Source: Lysobacter antibioticus (GTDB lineage: Bacteria; Pseudomonadota; Gammaproteobacteria; Xanthomonadales; Xanthomonadaceae). Taken from it: DNA of 64,000 nt. Positions 32,706-41,016 of this stretch are shown here, piece by piece; the first letter of the stretch is position 1; every line of letters starts with the position of its first letter. The notes beneath the pieces are model-generated. The model was not told where the DNA came from. It saw nothing but the letters and a program-made list of their open reading frames with translations, and did no database searches. The stretch is from the NCBI RefSeq assembly GCF_001442535.1, contig NZ_CP013141.1, positions 1,346,372 through 1,410,371 of the forward strand. The letters run 5' to 3'. The position numbers and the translations under genes were made by a program.

Positions 32706-33099
32706 GGCGGGGGCCTTGGTGTCGATCTGCGGCACAGAGTAGAGAGACGGACGGCACTTGATTAGCCACTGATTCAGGGAATAATTGTCCCGACATCGGG
32801 CCAATGCCCCCATTGCCTCCTTGAATGCCTCCCGGCCGGCCCCAGACATGACGGCAGGGACGTGGGAGACACGGGGATCGAGCTTGCTCGCAGCCCGCGA
32901 CGATGCCGTTACTGTCGCCGCCGCCGCCCCGCCCGGGCAGTGGAGGGGGTCAGCAAGGCGCCATGACAGCCGTCACCCGCTACCGCAGCTGCTACACACA
33001 TCGAGTTTTTGAACTGACGAGAACCCCCGCGGCGCCGGTGCAAGGCGCGGCCTGCGGCAGGCTCCCGTTCGATCCACACCGCTACGGAGGCCATAGCCC
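32706..33099. promoter_or_regulatory. Divergent promoter region between the efflux operon and lysR
   Basis: This 394-bp gap should carry promoters for both directions and the LysR-type binding site. GGGA-N7-TCCC at about 32778-32792 and an AT-richer patch near 32755-32795 are the only visible candidates. No gene was recognised. Confidence 0.45.
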
Positions 33100-34254
33100 A
33101 TGGCTCACGATCTCAACGACACCCTGATCTTCGTCAAGGTGGTCGAGAGCGGCAGCTTCATCGCCGCCGCCCGCGTCCTGCGCCTGCCCAAGACCACGGT
33201 CAGCCGCAAGGTCCAGGAACTCGAAACCCGGCTCGGCGCGCAGCTGCTGCACCGTACGACCCGCAAGCTCGGCCTGACCGAGGCCGGCAATCTGTACTTC
33301 GAGCACTGCCAGCGCATCGCCCGCGAACTGGCCGAAGCCGAAAGCGCGGTCGGCCAGCTGCAGGGCGGCCCGCGCGGCTGGTTGCGCATCACCGCGCCGT
33401 ATTCGGTCGGCATCACCTGGATCGCGCCCTTGCTCGGCGAGTTCCATGCGCGCCATCCGGAAGTGCGGGTGGAGATGAACCTCAGCAACGACACCGTCGA
33501 CCTGATCGACAAGGGCATCGACGTGGCGCTGCGAGTCGGCGACCTGCCCGACTCCAACCTGATCAAGCGCCGCCTGGCGATCTTCCGCACCCAGATCTAC
33601 GCCAGCCCGAACTACCTGGCCCGCCACGGCGAACCGCTGCACCCCGACGACCTGCGCCATCACCGCACCCTGGCGATGCCGAAGTCGCGGCGTAACAACG
33701 AGTACGTGTGGACGCTCAACGACGGCGAACGCAACGTCGATTACGTGATCGACCCGGTCATGGTCGCCAACGACCCGGGCCCGTTGCGCGGCGCGCTGCT
33801 GTGCGGCGAAGCGCTGATGCTGGCCGCCGACGTCACCGTCAAGGCCTTCGCCGAACAGGGTTACGTGCAGCGCGTGCTGGCCGGCTGGACCGGCCCGGAG
33901 TACGAGTTCAACGCGGTGTTCCCGCGCGGGCAGGTGCAGTCCCCCAAGGTACGGGCCTTCGTCGATTTCCTGGTCGAGCGCCTGAACTTCGACGCCGACT
34001 ACATGCAGGTGCTGTGCCCGGACGCCAAGCGCTTCCGCAAGGCCTCCGAAGAAGCCGAAGCCGCGCTCGCCCACGGCCTGGCCAAGGAAGCCAACGACCA
34101 GCGCACCATCGCGGTACCCGTGGTCGAAGCGATCGAGGCGATCGCCGAAGCGGTCGACCTGCGCGGCAAGCCGCCGGCGCGCGCCGGCAAGGCGGCCGAG
34201 GAGCCCGCGCGCAAGGACGACACCCCGAGCGACGAGGACGCGGCGCTGGTGTGA
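33100..34254 (+). CDS. LysR-family transcriptional regulator
   Basis: A 384-residue regulator. The N-terminal winged HTH spans about residues 6-65 (SGSFIAAARVLRLPKTTVSRKVQELETRLG split around the recognition helix), and the substrate-binding domain about 90-295. Beyond the normal family length of about 300 it carries a roughly 75-residue extension that is helical, then Lys/Ala/Glu-rich and disordered, ending in DEDAALV. It is divergent from the DUF2798-SDR-MFP-RND-OMF operon and is the obvious candidate regulator. The last 26 bp, including the stop, are tandemly duplicated immediately downstream. Confidence 0.93.
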   Translation: MAHDLNDTLIFVKVVESGSFIAAARVLRLPKTTVSRKVQELETRLGAQLLHRTTRKLGLTEAGNLYFEHCQRIARELAEAESAVGQLQGGPRGWLRITAPYSVGITWIAPLLGEFHARHPEVRVEMNLSNDTVDLIDKGIDVALRVGDLPDSNLIKRRLAIFRTQIYASPNYLARHGEPLHPDDLRHHRTLAMPKSRRNNEYVWTLNDGERNVDYVIDPVMVANDPGPLRGALLCGEALMLAADVTVKAFAEQGYVQRVLAGWTGPEYEFNAVFPRGQVQSPKVRAFVDFLVERLNFDADYMQVLCPDAKRFRKASEEAEAALAHGLAKEANDQRTIAVPVVEAIEAIAEAVDLRGKPPARAGKAAEEPARKDDTPSDEDAALV

Positions 34255-34285
34255 GTGCCGAGGACGCGGCGCTGGTGTCAGCGCC
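34234..34285. repeat. 26-bp tandem duplication spanning the lysR stop codon
   Basis: 34234-34259 and 34260-34285 are identical except that the stop region GTGTGAGTGCC became GTGTCAGCGCC in the second copy. It looks like a local replication-slippage event at the gene end. Confidence 0.85.
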
Positions 34286-34391
34286 GCGCCTGGGCACCAG
34301 GGCGCGTCGCGGTTGCGGTTGCCATAAGTGGCCCGGCCGGCGCCGGAAGCTTCGCACCTGCTTGAACAAAGACACCGCGAGTCCTTCCCCT

Positions 34392-34498
34392 GTAGGAGCG
34401 ACCTCCTACTGGATTTCCTTCGGTCATAAGTCGCGGCCAAGGGATGCGCGGAGATGACAACGCCACCTCGGCTTATCGGAGCGGCGCACTTTCGCGGG
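34392..34498. repeat. Single degenerate unit of the 85-bp repeat preceding element copy A
   Basis: This segment begins with a long-form GTAGGAGCG...TCGCGGCC palindrome and continues with GAGATGACAACGCC and GCGGCGCACTTTCGCGGGG. It aligns with the 85-bp unit tandemly repeated at 52009-52348. The extra length is the middle insertion of the long-form palindrome. Confidence 0.7.
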
Positions 34499-34581
34499 GT
34501 AGGAGCGGCGTCCTACTGGATTTCCTTTGGTCACAAGCCGCGACCGCGTTACGACGGTCTTGCGGCGCATCGCTCAAGCAA

Positions 34582-34676
34582 GATCAGGATCAGGATCAGG
34601 ATCAGGATCAGGATCAGGATCAGGATCAGGATCAGGATCAGGATCAGGATCAGGATCAGGATCAGGATCAGGATCA
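34582..34676. repeat. GATCAG hexanucleotide array, about 16 units
   Basis: An uninterrupted run of 95 bp. The homologous site in element copy B (about 52407-52419) holds only two GATCAA units, so this array has expanded (or contracted there). Confidence 0.95.
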
Positions 34677-35029
34677 AACGCTAAAAGCTTCCGCCACTAA
34701 AGCGGCGGGTTACTTTCTTTTGTCTAAAGCAACAAAAGAAAGGTAACCAAAGAAAAATGCTTTGTTTTGAATCAAGGGCCCGCACGAGCGGTGCATACGC
34801 AGGGCTTTTTCATACGGGACATCCTTGTCCCGATGAAAAACAGCGCGCATCCCTGCGCGCCGCCCTCCGGGTCTTCGATTGCCTTCGCGAGTGCGGAACG
34901 GCGCACAGCAACCACAACGCTGCTTCGGGGTAGGAGCGGCGCAAGCCGCGACCGCGATCCGCGGCTGTCGGCGCGAGTGATCGTGGATGCTTGGTCGCGG
35001 CTCACGCCGCTCCTCCAGTGGTAGATCAA

Positions 35030-35087
<58 letters not shown>

Positions 35088-35308
35088 ATTTTGATCTGCT
35101 TTGCCGCCTTACCGGTCAAGTGGAGACCCGGAGGGCGCCGCACAGGACGTGCGGCGTTTTCCGATAAGACAGGGACGTCTTATCGGAAAATCCCGGCGCG
35201 AGCTGCGTGCTCGCAGGGGAGCTTCGTCAAGGAGAGCCCTTTTCTTTGGTTACCTTTCTTTTGGGCTTAGCAAAAGAAAGTAACCCGGCCGCGTCAGCGG
35301 ACGGAAGC

Positions 35309-35587
35309 CGTAGATGTTGCTTCATCGCTCTGCGGCAAGAAACGTCGCCACGGCAAGCAGCACGGTCGCGGCTCGCGCCGCTCCCACCCCCGCGCCGGCA
35401 AGCATTTCATTGACGCGGCATCGGCGTTGCGATCACTGCGCGTCCCGCGGTCGCGACTCTCGTCGCTCCTACAACTAACCTACGCAGTGACATCGCAAGA
35501 TCGAGGCGACGCGGTCGGCTGGCGCCGTTCCTGCCCTGCAGCAACCGGAATGACCCCACGCCGGTAACCGCACACAGTGGTCAACCC
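35309..35587. other. Flank of element copy A up to recD
   Basis: This stretch holds reverse-orientation copies of the GTAGGAGCGGCG/GCCGCGACC palindrome at about 35364-35388 and a degenerate one at about 35449-35473. No gene or terminator for recD is evident. Confidence 0.5.
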
Positions 35588-37450
35588 TCACCCGCCCAAC
35601 CGCCACGCCAACCCCGACACCCGCGCCGCATGCCGCGACAGCGCCTGCCTCAGCACCGGTTCGCTGGCGGCGATGTGCAACGATTGCCGCGCGCGGGTCA
35701 TGCCGGTGTAGAGCAACTCGCGTGAGAGATGACGCGCGTCCTGGCGCGGCAGCTGCAGCCAGACGCTGTCGAACTCGGAGCCCTGGGCCTTGTGCACGGT
35801 CATCGCGAAGGCGCCGCCGTGCGCAGGCAGGGCCGAGGGATGGAAACCGCGCACGCCGTCGCTGCCGCCGGCGAACCAGGCCACCGTGGTCGCCGCACTA
35901 CCCTCTTGTTCGCGCGCACCGGCCGGGCGAGCGCCCGCATCGGCGCGCAGGCAGACGCCGATGTCGCCGTTGAACAAACCATGGCGGTAGCTGTTCTCGG
36001 TGATCAGCAGCAAGCGGCCATGGAAGTACGGCGGGCGATGCGCGCCTGCGAGCGCTTCTTCGATGCGTGCATTCAACGGCGCCGCGCCTTGGCCGCCGTC
36101 GCGCAAGGCGGTCAGCAGGCGCAGGCGCGCCGCCAGGGCGAGCGCTTCCAGCGGGTCGGCGGCGCCGGCCAAGGCACGCCAGGTCGGCAACAGCAGTTCG
36201 CGGCCGTTGCCGCTGAGCGGGTCGTACATGTCTTCGTGGAACTGCACGCCGGCCAGGCGGCCACCGCGCAACAAAGCGAGCACCGCATCGGCATCGCCGG
36301 CGCGGGTGGCCTCAGCCAGCGGTGCCAGTTCCAGGCTCTCGGCCTGGCGATAGCCACGACGCAGATGCACCCGGTAGGCGCCGAGCGGGGTCGGGTCGGG
36401 TTGTACCGGCAAGGCATCGCCGAGCAAAGGCCGCAACCGCTCCGCGAGCGCCAACGGCAGGCCGTCGTCCTCGCCGGCGGCATCGACGATCGCGGCGAGC
36501 ACGTCGCCGGCTTCGACCGAAGGCAGTTGATCGCGGTCGCCGAGCAGGATCAGGCGTGCGCCGTCGGCCACCGCCTCGACCAGCTTGCACATCAACGGCA
36601 GGTCGACCATCGAAGCCTCGTCGACCACCACGATGTCGAACGGCAGCGGCCGGCTGGCGTCGTGACGGAAGCGCGGGCTGTCGGGCACGCTGCCGAGCAG
36701 GCGGTGCAGGGTGCTCGCTTCGACCGGCAAAGCCTCGCACAACGTCGTCTCGACGCCGTCCAGGTCGCGCAGCCGCGACGCTGCCGCACGCAGGCTTTCG
36801 GCCATGCGTTCGGCGGCACGCCCGGTCGGCGCGGCCAGTGCGATCCGCGGCGGCTCCGCGCCTTCGACGCGGGCCTGCGCGATCAACAACACCAGCAGCC
36901 GCGCGATGGTGGTGGTCTTGCCGGTGCCGGGGCCGCCGGTGGCGAGCAACAGCGATTGCAACAAGGCCACTGCCGCGGCGCGCGCCTGCCGGTCGTCGTC
37001 GCGCGCGTTCGGAAACAGCGCCGCGAACAACGGCGCCAGGGCCGCCAGGTCCGGCGCCGGCGGCGCCGAGGCGGCGATCCGGCGCAGGCCGGCGGCGAGC
37101 CGGCGTTCGTATTCGCGATAACGGCGCAGATACAGCAGGCCGCGCTCCAGCACCAAGGGCGCGTCGCGATGAGCGACGGCGCCGTCGGCCGGCGCGGCGA
37201 TCCAGCGCGAATCGCGCAACGCCGCCAACCATTCCTCCGCAGGCGGCCAGTCGATCGCCGCATCGCTCAACAGCCACGGTCGCGACGGATCGAACGCGGC
37301 ATGGCCGTGGGCGATCGCCTGCGAGGCCAGCGCCGCCGCCGCCAGCACCCAGTCGGGCGTGTCGCGGTCGAGCCGGCGCAGCGCCTGGGCCAGCGCGTGG
37401 TCGATCGTGCGCAAGGCGCCTTCGCGATAGAGCGTATCGAGCAGGCTCAT
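35588..37450 (-). CDS. recD: Exodeoxyribonuclease V subunit alpha
   Basis: A 620-residue SF1B helicase, the 5'-3' motor of the RecBCD repair and degradation complex. Walker A is GGPGTGKT (172-179), Walker B VVVDEASMVDL. Helicase motifs near the C-terminus include AMTVHKAQGSEFDSVW and LYTGMTRARQSL. The ATG at 37450 is chosen; it overlaps the recB stop by 4 bp (ATGA). The long open frame upstream of it is the out-of-frame shadow of recB. Length is normal for the family. It is the last gene of recC-recB-recD. Confidence 0.95.
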   Translation of the reverse strand: MSLLDTLYREGALRTIDHALAQALRRLDRDTPDWVLAAAALASQAIAHGHAAFDPSRPWLLSDAAIDWPPAEEWLAALRDSRWIAAPADGAVAHRDAPLVLERGLLYLRRYREYERRLAAGLRRIAASAPPAPDLAALAPLFAALFPNARDDDRQARAAAVALLQSLLLATGGPGTGKTTTIARLLVLLIAQARVEGAEPPRIALAAPTGRAAERMAESLRAAASRLRDLDGVETTLCEALPVEASTLHRLLGSVPDSPRFRHDASRPLPFDIVVVDEASMVDLPLMCKLVEAVADGARLILLGDRDQLPSVEAGDVLAAIVDAAGEDDGLPLALAERLRPLLGDALPVQPDPTPLGAYRVHLRRGYRQAESLELAPLAEATRAGDADAVLALLRGGRLAGVQFHEDMYDPLSGNGRELLLPTWRALAGAADPLEALALAARLRLLTALRDGGQGAAPLNARIEEALAGAHRPPYFHGRLLLITENSYRHGLFNGDIGVCLRADAGARPAGAREQEGSAATTVAWFAGGSDGVRGFHPSALPAHGGAFAMTVHKAQGSEFDSVWLQLPRQDARHLSRELLYTGMTRARQSLHIAASEPVLRQALSRHAARVSGLAWRLGG

Positions 37451-40400
37451 GCCCCACCCCCGCGTCCCGCGAACAAGGCATCGACCGCATCGACCAGCGC
37501 GCGCGCCGGCTGGTGCGCGTACACGCCTGCGGCCGGATCCTCGGGATCCAGGCCGCGGCAGAACAGATAGCGCACGCCGCCGAAGTCGCGCGCGTAGTCG
37601 TAGTCCTCGCCCAGGCGGAAGCGCAACCAGCGGTGCAAGGCGATGGTGTAGATCAGCGATTGCAGGGTGTACTCGCTTTCGTCCATCGCCCGCTCGACAT
37701 GCGCGGCGTCGTAGGCGGGCAGCCGGTTGGTCTTGTAATCGAGCACGTAATAGCGCCCATCGTGGACGTAGACCAGGTCGATCTTGCCGGTCATCAGGCC
37801 TTCGAGCCGGCGCCGCAGACCGAAGGCCTGGCGCTCGCGCAGCCAACCGTGCGCATGCATGGCATCGAGCAAAGCGTCGATCGGCGCCGATTCGAGGGCG
37901 AAGTGGAACTCCATCTCAGCGCGGCGTTCGCGCTCGGGCACCTCACACAGACGCGCGCCTTCGGGCAGCGCGGCGGTCAGGGTCAGGCCGACCAGCGAGG
38001 CCAGCACCGGCAGGCCTTCGTCGATGTCGGCCTCGGTATAGCCTTCGGCGCGCAAGGCCGACGCCAGCACCTCGCCCTCGCCCGGCGGCTCGGCCTGGCC
38101 CGGCGTCCAATCGCGCCAGGCGCCGAAATCGACCCGTTCGAGCGCGTCGTGGACGACGTTACCGAAGCGGCTGCCGGAGAAGCGCGCATCGGCGGGCGTG
38201 AGCAAGGCCGGCGCGGTCTCCGGTTCGTCCTCGGCGCCGCGTTCGTCCAGCGCTACCAACGGCGCATCGCCGCCGCTGGCCTCGTTGGTGAGCTGGGTAA
38301 AGCTGTAGACCCACCAGTCGCGCGCCAGATTGCGGCGCGCGCTACGCGCCGGCGGCACCGCGCCAGACGCGGCCGGCAACAGCGGCGCGGGCGCGGCTTC
38401 GAGGGCGCCGTCGTCGATGACGATCTCGCCGGCATGGCCGGCGGCGAGCGCGTCGGGATCGGCCACCATCGCCAGCAACGGCGAGGCCGGCGCCAGGTAC
38501 AGGGGACCGCTCGCCAACCACAGCGCATGGCGCGCGCGGGTCAGGCCGACGTAGAGCAGACGCGCGTCTTCCGAACGCGATTCGATCGCGGCGCGTTCGC
38601 GCGCACTGTCCCAGTCGGGCGCGCGCGGGTCGACCACCTCGGTCTGCAATTGCAGCACCCGGCCCAGCTCCGGATCGGGGTACTCGCACAAACGCCCGCC
38701 GCGCGGCTCGCGGCCGATCGCGATGAAGGGCAGAAACACCAGGCCGAACTCCAGGCCCTTGCTCTTGTGCAGGGTCAGGATCTGCACCCGCCGCGCGTCC
38801 GACTCCAAACGCAGTTGCTGCTTCTCGTCGCTGTCGTCGGCCTCGGCGATGCGCAGGCGCAGCCAATCGCGCAGACCGTGCAGGCCGAGCGAGCGGGTGT
38901 CGGCTTCCTGCAGGGTTTCGCCGAGTTGCATCAGGTTGGTCAGGCGGCGTTCGCCGTCGGCCAAGGTCAGCAGGCGCGGCGCCTGCTCGGCGCACAGGTC
39001 GGCGATCAGGGCCAGCGGCCCGTGCCGCTGCCATCGCTCGCGCCAGCCCAGCGCGCGCATCTGCCAGTCACGTTGCCAAGGCTCGTCCTCGGACAAGCGC
39101 GCGATCGCGCTGGCGTCCAGGCCGATCAAAGCGGTCGCGAGCGCCGCACGCAGGCGGCCGCTGTCGCCGGGGTGCAGCAAGGCGTCGAACAGGCTCAACA
39201 CGTCCAGGGCCTGCTCGGTCGCGAACAAGCTGCGGCGACCGGCCGCAACCGCGGGAATGCCGGCCGCGATCAAGGCCTGCTGGATGCGCGCGGCCTCGTC
39301 GTGGCTGCGCACCAGCACGGCGATGTCGGCCGGCTGCACCGGCCGGCCGGCGATCTCGGCGCGGCCGTCGCGCGCATCGCGCAGCCAGGCGTGGATCGCG
39401 GCGACGCAGGCGCGGGTGGCGAGCTCGCGCGATTCCGGCGCATTCCATTCGGGTTTCTTGCGGCCGTCGTCGGGTGCCGGCAAGCGGCGCAAAGTCAGCG
39501 CCGGCGCGGTCGCGCCGTGGCGTTGCAGGTCGGCATCGGCGACGGCGCCGCCGGGCTGGACCTCGCGGAAGCGGATGCGCGCATCGATGAAGGCCGTCTC
39601 GCCGGCCTGCGCATACAGCGCCGAGAGCGCGCGCAGCAGGGAGGGCCGCGAACGGAAGTTGTGATCCAGCGGCGGCGCCTGTTCGGCGCGCTGGGCCGCC
39701 ATCAGATACGTGTGCACGTCGCCGCCGCGGAAGCCATAGATCGCCTGCTTGGGGTCGCCGATCAGGAACAGCGCGCGTTCGCCGAACACGCGCTCGAAGA
39801 TCCGCCACTGGCGCGCGTCGGTGTCCTGGAATTCATCGACCAGGGCCACTGCGTACTGTTCGCGCAAGCGTTCGGCCAAGGCATCGCCGTGCGGCCCTTC
39901 CAAGGCGCTGGCGACGTCGGCGATCAGATCGTCGAAGCTCTGCACCCGGCGCACGCGCTTGAGTTCGCTCAGCCGCTTGCCGGCTTGCTCGCGCACTTGG
40001 TGGACCAGGGCCACCGCCTGCGCGGCCAGCCATTGCGCGCGCAGTTGCGCGGCGTCGAGGTAAGCCGCGACGGCGTCGAACAGCGGCGAGGACGGCGTCG
40101 CCGCCTCCTTGCCCTTGTTGGTGCGCGCGGCCAGGGTCGCCGGGGTCAACCGTTCGATCCGCGGGTCCAGCGCCTGGGCGGCATCGCCGTGCGCGCTCCA
40201 CTGGCTCAGCAGCAGCCACAACTCGCGCGGCAGCGTCGCGCGATAACTGTTGCCGTTGAGCACCTTGGCGGCGATCGCGGCATCGAGCCGCGCGCAGGCT
40301 TCATCGCCGTGTTCGGCGAACGCCGCGCTCAGCATTTGCGCCGCCTGTTGCAACGCCGGCAACGGGTCGTCCGACTGCAACGGCACCGGCGGCAACAGTT

Positions 40401-41016
40401 GCTGCGTGCGCAGTAACGGGCCGAGATCGGCCGCGAGCGAAGGCGGGCCGCCCGGCCATTGCAACGACAGCAGTTCGGCCGCGGTCGCCTCGCTGCCGAA
40501 GGCGCGCCACAGGTCCACGGCGATCTCGTCGTGCAATTCGCGTTCGCTGCCGATCATCTCCGGCGCCGCGAACGGCTGTCCGGTTTCGAGTGCGTGCTCG
40601 GCCAGGACCCGCGCGCAGAAGCCGTGGATGGTGACCACCGCGGCCAGGTCGATCTCGCGCGCCGCACGCGCAAGGCGCGCGCGCAAGGGCGCGGCGCCTT
40701 CCTGCGCGGCCTGCGCCTCGACCAGGCTGCGGGTCAGCGCGCGCTCGTCGTCGTCGCCGTCGCGCGGCAAGGCCGGGTCGTCGGCGGCGATGCGCGCGGC
40801 CAGCAGCAAACGGCGGCGCAGGCGCTCGCGCAGTTCCTGGGTGGCGGCGTCGGTGAAGGTCACCGCGAGGATCTCGCCGATGCGCAGTTCGCGTTCGATC
40901 ACCAGGCGCGTGACCAGGGTCGCCAGGGTATAGGTCTTGCCGGTGCCGGCGCTGGCCTCGATCAGGCGCAGGCCGTCGAGCGGCAGTTCCAGGAAAGGAT
41001 CGCGCACGGCGTTCAT
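37447..41016 (-). CDS. recB: Exodeoxyribonuclease V subunit beta
   Basis: A 1189-residue UvrD-type helicase fused to a nuclease. Walker A is ASAGTGKT (21-28). Helicase motifs include ALVDEFQDTDARQW, ILTLHKSKGLEF and LLYVGLTRARHALW. The C-terminal nuclease active site reads KIDLVYVHDGRYYVLDYKTN, with D1080, D1093 and K1095. The ATG at 41016 overlaps the recC stop by 4 bp. The complex resects double-strand ends and loads RecA. All key residues are present. Confidence 0.96.
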   Translation of the reverse strand: MNAVRDPFLELPLDGLRLIEASAGTGKTYTLATLVTRLVIERELRIGEILAVTFTDAATQELRERLRRRLLLAARIAADDPALPRDGDDDERALTRSLVEAQAAQEGAAPLRARLARAAREIDLAAVVTIHGFCARVLAEHALETGQPFAAPEMIGSERELHDEIAVDLWRAFGSEATAAELLSLQWPGGPPSLAADLGPLLRTQQLLPPVPLQSDDPLPALQQAAQMLSAAFAEHGDEACARLDAAIAAKVLNGNSYRATLPRELWLLLSQWSAHGDAAQALDPRIERLTPATLAARTNKGKEAATPSSPLFDAVAAYLDAAQLRAQWLAAQAVALVHQVREQAGKRLSELKRVRRVQSFDDLIADVASALEGPHGDALAERLREQYAVALVDEFQDTDARQWRIFERVFGERALFLIGDPKQAIYGFRGGDVHTYLMAAQRAEQAPPLDHNFRSRPSLLRALSALYAQAGETAFIDARIRFREVQPGGAVADADLQRHGATAPALTLRRLPAPDDGRKKPEWNAPESRELATRACVAAIHAWLRDARDGRAEIAGRPVQPADIAVLVRSHDEAARIQQALIAAGIPAVAAGRRSLFATEQALDVLSLFDALLHPGDSGRLRAALATALIGLDASAIARLSEDEPWQRDWQMRALGWRERWQRHGPLALIADLCAEQAPRLLTLADGERRLTNLMQLGETLQEADTRSLGLHGLRDWLRLRIAEADDSDEKQQLRLESDARRVQILTLHKSKGLEFGLVFLPFIAIGREPRGGRLCEYPDPELGRVLQLQTEVVDPRAPDWDSARERAAIESRSEDARLLYVGLTRARHALWLASGPLYLAPASPLLAMVADPDALAAGHAGEIVIDDGALEAAPAPLLPAASGAVPPARSARRNLARDWWVYSFTQLTNEASGGDAPLVALDERGAEDEPETAPALLTPADARFSGSRFGNVVHDALERVDFGAWRDWTPGQAEPPGEGEVLASALRAEGYTEADIDEGLPVLASLVGLTLTAALPEGARLCEVPERERRAEMEFHFALESAPIDALLDAMHAHGWLRERQAFGLRRRLEGLMTGKIDLVYVHDGRYYVLDYKTNRLPAYDAAHVERAMDESEYTLQSLIYTIALHRWLRFRLGEDYDYARDFGGVRYLFCRGLDPEDPAAGVYAHQPARALVDAVDALFAGRGGGA

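Noticed and set aside
34444-34746. Open frames reading Asp-Gln or Arg-Ile dipeptide repeats
   Set aside because: They are translations of the GATCAG array; no ribosome binding site or conserved flanks, and copy B lacks the array.
34757-34942. Conserved 45-codon ORF inside both large elements (FESRART...HTGHPCPDEK)
   Set aside because: The two copies differ by about as many amino-acid-changing as silent substitutions and the region is accounted for by conserved hairpins, so coding is not supported.
37447-40416. Long antisense open frames opposite recB, recC, gltB, the RND gene and others
   Set aside because: They are composition-driven shadows in GC-rich DNA; Arg/Gly/Ala/His-rich translations without family features.
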